Source: Actinomyces sp. (lineage in GTDB: Bacteria > Actinomycetota > Actinomycetes > Actinomycetales > Actinomycetaceae). Taken from it: DNA of 26,836 nucleotides. Below are positions 1 to 7,385 of this stretch, in pieces. The translations under genes and the position numbers were made by a program. Positions within the stretch are counted from its first letter, which is position 1; each line of letters begins with the position of its first letter. The stretch is taken from NCBI RefSeq assembly GCF_030530635.1, contig NZ_JAUMUL010000050.1:1-26836 (forward strand). Direction: 5' to 3'. The notes below the pieces were generated by a model that was not told where the DNA came from, ran no database searches, and saw only the letters and a list, made by a program, of their open reading frames with translations.

Positions 1-671
1 ACGCCCGCGACGCCGCCCCACCTCGGATGCTCGCACCGCCGGCCTCCATACCCCCGTGAAGAGAGGGTTCGTCGTCGGGCATACAGGCTCCTCGTGCTCG
101 GGGACGTTGTCGGGCGGGTGGTGTCGGCTTGCGGGGACGACTCGTTGAATCCGTTGAGATCATCCGGGCGTCGGACCGGGGCGCTGACCGTTGACCGTGT
201 TTGCCGGCGCCTGCGGTGATTTCAGTGCCTGTGATGCCGCACCCAAGGCGCCTCGAGCGCGCTTGCGCCGATGCCGGGGGCGCGGACCCGGGGCGTGTTC
301 GCTCGTGCGCGCCGGGTGAGGGTTCGGCACTTCGCATGACGGTTCGTCACTTCACCCCAGCGCTTCGGCACTTCGCGCGACGGTTCGTACCCGTAGGTGC
401 CGAACCGTCGCAACAAGGTACGAATCGTCGACCACAACGTACGAACCGCCACACCCTCAAACCGGAAGAACCGGTTACCCGCCTCGCGTAGGCGCCACCA
501 TGCGCCGGTGCTACAAGGTGGGAGAGATGGTTCAGGCCACAGCGGCGCGACCTCACGCATGTTGCGCCGCAGCGTGCCGCACTCTAGCCTTAGGCCCGCC
601 CTCGGACGCGGATGCTTATAAGTGAGCTCGCGTCTTTCCTGAGACATTTCGACGACAGAAAGAGTTGTGTC
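1..671. other. gene-free left edge
   Basis: I see no convincing coding sequence in the first 671 bases. Open frames exist on both strands, but their compositions are arginine/proline-rich, as expected of antisense or out-of-frame reading in GC-rich DNA, and none has a recognisable domain. The recognisable structure is the repeat cluster at 323-445, described separately. A TATAAG-like box near 617-622 could be the -10 element of the following membrane-protein gene, but I found no matching -35 element. Confidence 0.6.
323..445. repeat. chained 8-mer repeat with inversion
   Basis: The word TTCGKNAC recurs seven times in about 120 bp. It is forward at 323-330, 343-350, 364-371 and 384-391, and reverse-complement at 397-404, 417-424 and 438-445. 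The forward part is also a 25-bp near-direct repeat (323-347 and 364-388, two mismatches). At the switch point, 377-387 and 401-411 form a perfect 11-bp inverted repeat (GCGACGGTTCG) around a 13-nt loop. The role is unknown. It could be a multi-site operator, a structured transcript, or a dispersed intergenic element. Confidence 0.7.
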
Positions 672-1334
672 ATGACTACTGGAGCTGCCGCCGGTACCGG
701 GCTGATCGAGTCCTTCGCGCAACGGGTCACCGCCCTGGACCGTCTGGGTATGACGTTGCTTCGCATCGGCGTCATCATCGTCTTTGTGTGGATCGGTGGA
801 TTGAAGTGGTTCAAGTATGAGGCGGACGGAATTATCCCGTTCGTTGCGAACTCCCCCTTCATGCGGTGGATGATTGGCGACCCCGACGGCTACAAGCCCC
901 ACATGAATGCCGAGGGCGTGCTCAATGCGACCAACCGTGCCTGGCACGAGGCCAACGCGACCTACCCCGTCGCGATCTTCGTCGGTGTCACGATCGTCGG
1001 CATCGGCCTGCTGTTGGCGGCGCATTGGATCCGTCCCGAACTGGGGATGCTCGGCGCACTGGGAGTCATCGGGTTCTGCTTCATCACGTTGTCGTTCCTG
1101 GTCACCACGCCGGAGACCTGGGTGTCCGCACCTGCGGAGGGGATGGCTGACTCCGACCTCGGCTTCCCCTACCTGTCGGCGCGCGGGCGCCTGGTGGTCA
1201 AGGACTGCATTCAGATGGGGGCTGGCTTCGTACTCCTGGTCGACTCGGCCCGGGCCACCCTCAGACGTCGTGAGACCAGCAACGTTGGGACAGATGCGGT
1301 GGATGCCCGGGGACAGGAAGAGGCCGCAGCCTGA
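672..1334 (+). CDS. DUF417 family membrane protein (RclC/YkgB-like)
   Basis: A 220-aa protein matching the DUF417 family, whose E. coli member RclC (YkgB) is an inner-membrane protein linked to reactive-chlorine resistance. The family signature sits near residues 30-65: a helix ending in FVWIGGLKW, then YEADGIIPFVANSP. Further hydrophobic segments lie around residues 95-120, 125-145 and 175-195, giving about four membrane helices. I chose ATG 672 over the in-frame ATG at 612 because the signature then starts at a normal distance and a weak GAAAGAG ribosome site precedes it (658-664). It stands alone, without the rclA/rclB genes of the E. coli operon, so a role in oxidant stress is only inferred. 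The C-terminal 30 residues are polar and unconserved-looking. Confidence 0.85.
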   Translation: MTTGAAAGTGLIESFAQRVTALDRLGMTLLRIGVIIVFVWIGGLKWFKYEADGIIPFVANSPFMRWMIGDPDGYKPHMNAEGVLNATNRAWHEANATYPVAIFVGVTIVGIGLLLAAHWIRPELGMLGALGVIGFCFITLSFLVTTPETWVSAPAEGMADSDLGFPYLSARGRLVVKDCIQMGAGFVLLVDSARATLRRRETSNVGTDAVDARGQEEAAA

Positions 1335-1437
1335 CTGACGCGGGCGCTGCACAGGCCTGTCCTAGCCGCTACTCCGTGCCGTGTGCCCGCCAGCGCCTGC
1401 TCTTGTCCCCATGCCCGCCAGGCCCGGAAGCGGGGGC

Positions 1438-1505
1438 CGTCTACTACGCCACTTCGAGGTTAACGCCTGACCGGCCTTGTAGACCCCGAACCGGCGTAGT
1501 AGACG
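1438..1505. repeat. 13-bp perfect inverted repeat with a third internal copy
   Basis: Arms at 1438-1450 and 1493-1505 are exact reverse complements (CGTCTACTACGCC / GGCGTAGTAGACG) around a 42-nt spacer. A third, imperfect copy lies inside the spacer: CCGGCCTTGTAGACC (1471-1485) resembles CCGGCGTAGTAGACG (1491-1505). It lies in the 367-nt gap between the DUF417 gene and the HAD gene, which otherwise shows no coding sequence. It could be a terminator for the upstream gene, an operator, or one of the intergenic elements seen elsewhere in the window. Confidence 0.65.
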
Positions 1506-1648
1506 AGCGCTCCGCCGACCTCACTGCCGAGCGCGGTCCTGCCGCCGCCCTGCGGGACAGCCTCGCAACCCACATGCCTGACCACACCTGAACACCTCCG
1601 CCGGCATTCACGCCGTTACTGCGGCTCGTATTTCAGCGCGTTTCGGGA

Positions 1649-1668
1649 TTACAGTCAGTAAGCTGTAA
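1649..1668. promoter_or_regulatory. operator-like dyad upstream of HAD cluster
   Basis: TTACAG (1649-1654) and CTGTAA (1663-1668) form a perfect 6-bp dyad with an 8-nt spacer. It ends about 25 nt before the Shine-Dalgarno sequence of the HAD gene. A TAAGCT box (1659-1664) overlaps it and could be the -10 element, so a bound repressor would block transcription. The spacing suits a dimeric repressor, for example GntR-like, but no cognate regulator is adjacent. Confidence 0.35.
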
Positions 1669-1701
1669 CTCAGCGCACACTGCAGCCCGTCAGGAGGAGC
1701 C

Positions 1702-2571
1702 TTGCGTCAACTCATCGCCACCGACCTGGACGGCACGGTTCTGTTCTACCGGCGCGTCAGTCCCGCGGACCTGGCCGCGATGAAACGTTGGCGCGAGGCC
1801 GGTAACCTGCTCGTCGTCGATACCGGCAAGTCCGTCTTCGCAACCCGTGAGACGCTCACGCCCGTCGGACTCGACTTCGACTACGCCGTCACCTTCACCG
1901 GTGCTGTCCTCATCGACGGCGACTACCAGATCCTCTCCGCCCGCTACCTTCCCGACGGCGTTGCCCATGAGATCGCCACCTTCCTGCAGGGCTTCGACGG
2001 GCTCACCGTGTTCGGCACCACCATGGAGGCCGACCACATCCTGTCCGACACCTACCACGAGACCTCCCCCATCCTGGAGATCTTCCTGCCCATGAACTTG
2101 GAGGAGATGCCGCGTCACCGCTTCATCGGCGTCCCCATGCGGGTGCGTGACGACGCCGTGCGTGATCGCATCGTCGCCGACCTCAGCGCCCGCTGGGCCG
2201 GGAGAATCGAGGTGGTGCGCAACCAGGAGTTCCTCGACGTCGTCCCTGCCGGAGCCACCAAGGGTGCCGGCCTGACCGACCTGGTGGCCACGCTCACCGG
2301 CACCGACGGACCCCTGGCGGGTGAACAGATCGAGACTTGGAGCGTCGGCGACTCCTGGAACGACATCCCCATGCATGCCGTCGCCGACCACGCCGTCTGC
2401 CTTCCCTGGTCCCCGCCCGAGGTTGTTGCCGCATGTGAGCGGTCGGTGGGCTCCATGGCTGAACTCATTGACGACCTGCTGGATGCGGGCGGGGCTGGGG
2501 ACCCGGGCCGCCGGCCGGGCGCCGCCCCCGGCGCCGACTCCGCGGGCCCCGTCGGGAAGGAGAACCGATGA
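1702..2571 (+). CDS. HAD-superfamily hydrolase, IIB (Cof/sucrose-phosphatase-like)
   Basis: A 289-aa cytoplasmic phosphatase of the HAD-IIB type. All four motifs are visible: I, DLDGT at residues 8-12 (nucleophile D8, acid/base D10); II, T41 in VVDTGKS; III, K187 in GATKG; IV, GDSWND at 216-221. The cap lies between motifs II and III, as in Cof-like and sucrose-phosphate phosphatases. The substrate is probably a phosphorylated sugar or nucleotide but cannot be named. The start is TTG at 1702, chosen because an AGGAGG-type site lies just upstream (about 1692-1697) and the protein begins normally for the family. The last 30 residues are Gly/Pro/Ala-rich and look dispensable. The stop overlaps the next ATG by 4 bp, implying translational coupling. 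Confidence 0.85.
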   Translation: MRQLIATDLDGTVLFYRRVSPADLAAMKRWREAGNLLVVDTGKSVFATRETLTPVGLDFDYAVTFTGAVLIDGDYQILSARYLPDGVAHEIATFLQGFDGLTVFGTTMEADHILSDTYHETSPILEIFLPMNLEEMPRHRFIGVPMRVRDDAVRDRIVADLSARWAGRIEVVRNQEFLDVVPAGATKGAGLTDLVATLTGTDGPLAGEQIETWSVGDSWNDIPMHAVADHAVCLPWSPPEVVAACERSVGSMAELIDDLLDAGGAGDPGRRPGAAPGADSAGPVGKENR

Positions 2572-3149
2572 GCGGCATTGGTGAGAAGGTCCGCGACTGG
2601 TTCGACGGCGGCGACCCGGATGGATGGGTCAAGATCCGCGCCTGGGCTCGCGGCCATGACGGCCGCCCCGAGGGCTACACCTACGGCATGATGGGGCCTG
2701 CGGCCGGGCTGTCCATTCTGGCGGCGCTGCTGTACTTCCCTACGCGGGGATACGGCAGCATCGTTGCCCTCGTACTGGCGATCTTCCTGGTGTTGGGGCG
2801 GCACATGATCGAGCGACAGGTTGCCCGGGATGTCTCCGACCTGAAGGAGGCTGAGCGGCAGTACACGCGCACCCGCAATCCCGATTACCTGGACTTCACC
2901 GAGTTGCGTGCCGCCGGACTGCTGGAGGACAACAAGATGCTCACCCGCCAGACCCGCGCCTGGCTGGGTGAGCGGGTCGAATGGGCACGTACCGAGAAGG
3001 ACAAGCGCGCCAAACGGGCAGAGCGCAGGCGCGCCCGGGGCAGGGGGCGCGGTGGCTCCGGCGAACGCGGCGGGCGCGGGCAGCCCGGACCCCGTGATGG
3101 TCTTAAGGGCCCGGCGGCGAACACGGCTCCGGGAGCAGACGATGACTAA
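2568..3149 (+). CDS. small membrane protein of unknown function
   Basis: A 193-aa protein I do not recognise. Two hydrophobic segments (about residues 43-58 and 63-78) separated by a short Arg/Tyr turn suggest a membrane hairpin. A soluble region follows, with charged helices (DLKEAERQYTRTRNPDYLDF) and then a very basic Arg/Gly/Lys-rich tail from about residue 140 that could bind RNA, DNA or phospholipid. The ATG overlaps the upstream HAD stop (ATGA) and is preceded by AAGGAG at 2557-2562. The 3' end overlaps the next HAD gene by 8 bp. This position implies co-translation with two phosphatases, but I cannot assign a function. Confidence 0.75.
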   Translation: MSGIGEKVRDWFDGGDPDGWVKIRAWARGHDGRPEGYTYGMMGPAAGLSILAALLYFPTRGYGSIVALVLAIFLVLGRHMIERQVARDVSDLKEAERQYTRTRNPDYLDFTELRAAGLLEDNKMLTRQTRAWLGERVEWARTEKDKRAKRAERRRARGRGRGGSGERGGRGQPGPRDGLKGPAANTAPGADDD

Positions 3150-3813
3150 GCCCAGCCGCTACGTGCGTGGCGTCCTGTGGGACATGGACGGCACACTCAT
3201 CAACTCCCAACCGTTCTGGAACGACTCCTTCCGGCGCCGCTGTGAGGCCGCGGGGGGCAACGTCACCCAGGCGCAGGTCGCCGGTATTGAGGGTGCGTCC
3301 ATCCGCCGCACCCGTGAGCTGATTGCCGCCACCGGCGCCGCGCCAAGCCCTGAGGACCCTGCGGCCGAGGCCATCTTCACCGGCATGGCGGCCGACGTTG
3401 AGGCTGCCGTCAAGGCCTCCCCACCGCTGGTCGCGGGCGCTCGGGAGATCACCCGGACCCTGCTGGAGGTCGGGCTGGCGCAGGTGATCGTCACGCAGTC
3501 GCCGCGTCCGATCGTGGAGGCGGTGATACACGCCCTCGGGGATGTGTTCGTCGGTGCAGTCACCGGTGATGACGGCCTGCCGGGCAAGCCCGACCAGGCC
3601 CCTTACGCCGCCGGCATGCGGCTGTTGGGACTGAGCGAGGACCAGTGCGTCGTCGTCGAGGACTCCGCCACTGGTGCCGCCTCCGCCCGCTCCAATGACC
3701 TGCGGGTCATTCAGATCGGTGGGCGCAAGCACTTCCCGGCCGATCCCGGGCTCGTCGTCGTCCCGGATCTGAAGGCCGTCACGCCGCACCTGCTGCTGTG
3801 GGCCGAGCCCTGA
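3142..3813 (+). CDS. HAD-superfamily hydrolase, IA (beta-phosphoglucomutase-like)
   Basis: A 223-aa HAD-IA phosphatase or mutase. Motif I is WDMDGT (nucleophile D14, acid/base D16), motif II is the T/S in VIVTQSP, motif III is K149 in GKPDQAPY, and motif IV is ED at 173-174 in VVVEDSATG. The four-helix cap between residues about 20 and 95 fits phosphoglycolate phosphatase or beta-phosphoglucomutase relatives. I chose ATG 3142 because the DMDGT motif then sits at the usual distance from the N-terminus; upstream in-frame codons encode low-complexity Arg/Ala sequence. It overlaps the membrane-protein gene by 8 bp and ends at a convergent terminator. The substrate is not identifiable from sequence. 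Confidence 0.87.
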   Translation: MTKPSRYVRGVLWDMDGTLINSQPFWNDSFRRRCEAAGGNVTQAQVAGIEGASIRRTRELIAATGAAPSPEDPAAEAIFTGMAADVEAAVKASPPLVAGAREITRTLLEVGLAQVIVTQSPRPIVEAVIHALGDVFVGAVTGDDGLPGKPDQAPYAAGMRLLGLSEDQCVVVEDSATGAASARSNDLRVIQIGGRKHFPADPGLVVVPDLKAVTPHLLLWAEP

Positions 3814-3839
3814 GCACGGGTCGCGGAGGCATGCACGAC

Positions 3840-3863
3840 GCCGTCCCGGGCCCGCCCGGCGGC
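3840..3863. terminator. bidirectional GC hairpin between convergent genes
   Basis: GCCG-TC-CCGGGC followed two bases later by GCCCGGCGGC can fold into a GC-rich stem with a 2-nt bulge. It lies in the 51-bp gap between the plus-strand HAD gene and the minus-strand acetyltransferase gene, where a shared terminator is expected. There is no U-tract, as is common in actinobacteria. Confidence 0.45.
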
Positions 3864-3864
3864 A

Positions 3865-4314
3865 TCACTCGCCGGAGAAGCGGTAGACGTTGGTCTCGCG
3901 CAGTTTGAAGCCGGCTCTACGGTACAGGCGGTTGGCGGCCTCCCGGCTGGGGCGTGAGGTCAGGTCGACCGTGCGGGCGCCCAACGATTGCGCGTACTCG
4001 ACGGCGGCCTCTACCAGCGCATGCCCGGCACCATGGCCGCGGGCATCACCGTCGACGACGACGTCCTCCACCCAGGCTCGCAGCCCGGTGGGGATGGTGA
4101 AGGTGGCCAGGGTCAGCATCCCCAGGATGGGGGTGGTGCCGTCTTCCAGCGGGGCGTCGGGGCGGAAGACGAACAGGTACACGCCCGGTTGGGCGACCAG
4201 GGCGTCACACTCCTCCGTGGTCAGGGCGGTGGCGCTGCGGGACAGTTGAGGGATGAGACGCCCCATCGCCTCGACTAGCTCAGGGGTGGACTGGGTGATG
4301 ATGTCGACGCTCAT
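3865..4314 (-). CDS. GNAT family N-acetyltransferase
   Basis: A 149-aa GNAT-fold acetyltransferase that would transfer acetyl from acetyl-CoA to an amine of unknown identity. The acetyl-CoA pyrophosphate loop is RGHGAG (residues 92-97), after the beta4 strand WVEDVVVDGDAR. The C-terminal motif REAANRLYRRAGFKLRETN is the usual GNAT motif B. I preferred the ATG at 4314 over the in-frame start at 4386 because GGAGAAG precedes it directly on the minus strand and the extra 24 residues are not GNAT-like. It is monocistronic, converging on the HAD cluster. The substrate cannot be inferred. Confidence 0.87.
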   Translation of the reverse strand: MSVDIITQSTPELVEAMGRLIPQLSRSATALTTEECDALVAQPGVYLFVFRPDAPLEDGTTPILGMLTLATFTIPTGLRAWVEDVVVDGDARGHGAGHALVEAAVEYAQSLGARTVDLTSRPSREAANRLYRRAGFKLRETNVYRFSGE

Positions 4315-4395
4315 TTCTTCTCCTGCTCGAGTGGGGATGACTTCAGGAAGAGCGTAACGGTTGGGCTCGCCGCAAAGGGGACACACAGCCGCATT

Positions 4396-4440
4396 ACCGG
4401 GCCCGCAACCACGCGGCCCCGGGCTGCTGCGGGCCCTGGT
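4396..4440 (-). terminator. hairpin downstream of serpin gene
   Basis: GGGCCCGCA (4399-4407) pairs perfectly with TGCGGGCCC (4428-4436). Three further outer pairs (ACC/GGT) are possible around one bulged base. It begins about 25 nt past the serpin stop codon on the minus strand, the usual position for a factor-independent terminator, though a U-tract is lacking. Confidence 0.5.
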
Positions 4441-4463
4441 GGCGAGGCCCCATGGTCACTGCG

Positions 4464-5879
4464 TCACTGCGCGGTCGGGTCCATGATCACGCCTTCCACC
4501 AGCACTAGGCCGGTGTGAGTGTCGAGGATGCGCACCACGAACGGGTGGTCGACGATGAACTTGACCGGCTCGTCCGGGCCTGGCAATGCGGCGCTATGGG
4601 CGACATCGATCTCTGTAAGGGCCCCGGCCACGGTGCCTTCCTCCTTGACCATGAGGCGGACCTGTTGGACAGCCTGGTCAACCTCCAGATCCGCACCGAT
4701 GTGGTCTAGGGAGACCAATTCCATCCCCTGAGTGTCCAGGAAGGTGAGCAGGTCTACGGGACCGGACTGCAGGTCGAAGGTGGGTAGGGCGAGTTGCACT
4801 TCGCGCGCTTGATCGGTTGCGACGGCATCGAGCGCTCCGGAGGCCTGTCTCCAGGTGCCTTCGGACAGGTTCGTTGGGTCGGTGCCGGCCTCGGGGAGGA
4901 TCAGGTCCATGACCAGCCGGGCATCGGGGTCCAAGTAGGGCAGGCGTGCGGCCTGCCAGCCAGCGCCCTGAGCGTACGGAAGGAAGAAGTCCTCATGCAT
5001 GAGCGGGGCGGGGATGGTCGAGCCGTCCAGGAGCGTGAAGTCCTGTTCGGTGGTCGCAACGGGATCGAAGGGGCTACGCCACTGAGCCGCGAACAGTAAC
5101 GCGTTTTGCAGCACCAGCCGCGTGTTCTCGGTGATTTCGATGCCGGAGGACTTGATGAGCCCGCCGGTGTGGCGCTCGGCCCAGGCGTCCAGGGCCGCCC
5201 TGGCCTGGTCGCGTTTGGTGTGTTCGGTGGTGGCGGCGTACCACTCGCGCGCGGCATCGAGGTAGGACTGCTCCACCTTCGGGTCGTCCACCAGAAGCAC
5301 CCGGTTGGCGATGTGTAGCAGCGGTTCATCGGGAATCGTCGCGGGGTCGAAGTCGTCAAGGGTCTGCTCGTCGGGGTCGTAGGCCAGCAGGCTGTTCTGC
5401 AACGCCGACCAGGTGATGTCCCGGGTAGTGTCTGAGTGAGTGTTCGTGTCCGCAGTGGCGGTGATTCCGAGCAGCTTCTCGACGCCCTCGGCGGGGCGGC
5501 CGGAGCCGGCGTAGAGCAGGGCTATGGCCAGGGCGATTCCCACCGGGCAGGTCAGGGCGTTGGCGGCGGGTTCTTCTCCCAGGCGGAACCGGAGCAGGGC
5601 TTCGCTCAGGGTGGCGCATGCGGTGGCGGCGTCGGAGGCTGCGGGGGCGTCTTTGAGGGGGATTGCGCGGTGGGTGGCGTCGGTGTCGTAGGCCTGTGCT
5701 TGGGCGGAGCCGCCGGATACGTCACAGCCGGCCAAGGTCAGCAGCGCGGCGATGGCGGGTGGGAGCCCCAGCAGTTGGCGGCGGCTCAGGCCGCGGACGG
5801 ACCGAGTTGGGACCGGGTGGCTAGAGGTCCGGGGGCTGGCCGCCGTGGTTGGAGTGGTTGAAGCGTCGCTGCTCGCCAT
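4464..5879 (-). CDS. serpin family protein, predicted Tat-exported lipoprotein
   Basis: A 471-aa serpin, a suicide-type serine or cysteine protease inhibitor. The N-terminus has a twin arginine (SRRQLLGL, R33-R34), a hydrophobic helix and a lipobox LAGC with C52, so the protein is probably Tat-exported and lipid-anchored outside. Serpin core features follow: WAERHTGGLI, TRLVLQNALLF near the middle, the hinge EEGTVAGALTE, and the C-terminal signature FIVDHPFVVRILDTHTG. Counting from the hinge (G as P15), P1 falls around Ser in DVAHSAALPG, so small residues flank the scissile region. This suggests an elastase- or subtilisin-like target but is only inference. The loop is about four residues longer than that of alpha-1-antitrypsin, so P1 could shift. 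No Shine-Dalgarno site is evident before the ATG. It lies 56 bp behind rlmC on the same strand. Confidence 0.9.
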   Translation of the reverse strand: MASSDASTTPTTAASPRTSSHPVPTRSVRGLSRRQLLGLPPAIAALLTLAGCDVSGGSAQAQAYDTDATHRAIPLKDAPAASDAATACATLSEALLRFRLGEEPAANALTCPVGIALAIALLYAGSGRPAEGVEKLLGITATADTNTHSDTTRDITWSALQNSLLAYDPDEQTLDDFDPATIPDEPLLHIANRVLLVDDPKVEQSYLDAAREWYAATTEHTKRDQARAALDAWAERHTGGLIKSSGIEITENTRLVLQNALLFAAQWRSPFDPVATTEQDFTLLDGSTIPAPLMHEDFFLPYAQGAGWQAARLPYLDPDARLVMDLILPEAGTDPTNLSEGTWRQASGALDAVATDQAREVQLALPTFDLQSGPVDLLTFLDTQGMELVSLDHIGADLEVDQAVQQVRLMVKEEGTVAGALTEIDVAHSAALPGPDEPVKFIVDHPFVVRILDTHTGLVLVEGVIMDPTAQ

Positions 5880-5935
5880 GGGGTGAGGTTAGTGCACGGT
5901 GCGCCGCCAATCCATCGACTGCGCTGCTGACGCGG

Positions 5936-7288
5936 TCATATCCACCGGTCTCGGTGGAGGGCTACGAGGACCTCGGCGTGGTCGGTGTGGGGGAACATGT
6001 CGAACAGGCGTGCCCGCTCCACCCGCAGGGACGGCATGCGCGCCAGGTCCCGGGCCAGGCTCGCCGGGTTGCACGAGGAGTACAGCACCCGCCTCACCCC
6101 CGAGGCCTCAATGCGTTCGGCCAACTCCGCTCCGATGCCACGCCGGGGCGGATTGACCACGAGCAGATCCGGCACGGCTCCGACGCCCGGATCCAGCACG
6201 GAGGCGTCCCCGGCCTCGAAACGCACCGACTCCTTGGGAAGCCTCATCAGCCGGGCCGCAGCTCGGGCACCGTCGATCGCCGATGCCGACACCTCCACGC
6301 CCCGCACGCTGCGGCCTGGTCCGGCCAGCGCCAGGGCGAATCCGCCGACGCCGCAGAACAGGTCCCACACCCGCCGCCGCCGCCCCGCCTCCCCGGGCGC
6401 GGCAGCGGCAGCAAGGGAGGTGGCGTCCGGGACCGGAAGTGCGGCATCGGCCCAGTCGCGCGCGGTGCCGTACAGCTGCTCGGCGACGGAGGTGTTGGTC
6501 TGGAAGAAGGACCGCGTGGGCAGGTACAGCGGCAGTTCTCGCGTGCTCGCCCGCACCGCATCCGCCACCGGGGTGCGGGCTGCGCCGGCGGCATCCCCGG
6601 CCGGCGTCGGCAGCCGCAGGCGCATGAGCAGACGGTCGTCGTCGGTTAGCACGATCTCCTCCGGCCCCTCGATGATCGCCTGATGCACCGGCTGAATGTT
6701 CACGCTGAGCACCGCCAGCGTCGGCAACGCCCGCTGCAGGGCGGGCAGGGCGGCGCGCAGATTCTCCACGTGGCGGCGGCTGCGCAGCACGAAGCGCACC
6801 ATCAGGTCCCCGTCCGGGGAGGCCGTCACCAACAGATGCTTCAACTCCCCCCGGCGCGTCGCCACGTTGTAGGGCGTCAGGTCGAGCGCGGTGATGGTGC
6901 GCGCGAGCACGGGCAGTGCCGCCTCGATCCGCGTAACGTGCAGTGGGCAGCCGCGCAGGTCGACACCGCGGCCGTCGGGTCCGAGCACGCCCAGCACCGG
7001 GGCGGGCGCCGAACCCGAGACCACCATCTTCGCCTTGTTGCGAAATCGCTCCGGCGCACTGGCCACCGCCGGCTCCCAGACCCCGGTCGGGACGGGGGTG
7101 GCGCCGTCGGCCAGCAGCGCGGCAATACGGGCCTGCTTGCGCGCCAACTGGGTGGGCGGCGGCGTCGACAGGTGCGGGCAGGAGCGGCAGGCGCCGTTGT
7201 CGTGCAGCGCGCACAGTGACGCCGACCGCTCGGCCTGCGGGGCCGAGGCAGTGCGGCTGGGCGTGCGTGTGGGGACCACGGGCCGCAT
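5936..7288 (-). CDS. rlmC: 23S rRNA (uracil-747-C5)-methyltransferase RlmC-like
   Basis: A SAM-dependent RNA m5U methyltransferase. Near the N-terminus, CALHDNGACRSC closely matches the RlmC iron-sulfur site; counted from ATG 7288 the cluster cysteines are C26, C34, C37 and C114 (RGCPLH). The methyltransferase domain has the SAM loop DLFCGVGGFALALAG, then VVNPPRRG and the nucleophile C406 in YSSCNP; the general base is probably E439 in HTDHAE. The reading frame is open to a GTG at 7351, with ATGs at 7306 and 7288, and none has a clear Shine-Dalgarno site. I took 7288 because E. coli RlmC starts directly before the cysteine motif. It is divergent from ispF across about 100 bp. TrmA or RlmD alternatives are less likely given the RlmC-type cysteine spacing. 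Confidence 0.85.
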   Translation of the reverse strand: MRPVVPTRTPSRTASAPQAERSASLCALHDNGACRSCPHLSTPPPTQLARKQARIAALLADGATPVPTGVWEPAVASAPERFRNKAKMVVSGSAPAPVLGVLGPDGRGVDLRGCPLHVTRIEAALPVLARTITALDLTPYNVATRRGELKHLLVTASPDGDLMVRFVLRSRRHVENLRAALPALQRALPTLAVLSVNIQPVHQAIIEGPEEIVLTDDDRLLMRLRLPTPAGDAAGAARTPVADAVRASTRELPLYLPTRSFFQTNTSVAEQLYGTARDWADAALPVPDATSLAAAAAPGEAGRRRRVWDLFCGVGGFALALAGPGRSVRGVEVSASAIDGARAAARLMRLPKESVRFEAGDASVLDPGVGAVPDLLVVNPPRRGIGAELAERIEASGVRRVLYSSCNPASLARDLARMPSLRVERARLFDMFPHTDHAEVLVALHRDRWI

Positions 7289-7385
7289 TGTCCGGCCATG
7301 ATCCATCGCCGCGTCAAGGCGGCCGACGCGCGGAAGCCCGGAGGGCTGCACTGGTCACGAGCAGATATACGGCAGACTGTGGGCC

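Noticed and set aside
323..445. CRISPR array
   Set aside because: Units are 8-mers in both orientations with about 12-nt gaps, not 25-40-nt direct repeats with equal unique spacers. No cas genes are present.
222..1352. A 376-codon open frame on the minus strand across the left repeat region and the DUF417 gene
   Set aside because: Its composition is Arg/His/Gly-rich with no domain, and the plus strand in the same place encodes a clear DUF417 protein. It is antisense openness in GC-rich DNA.
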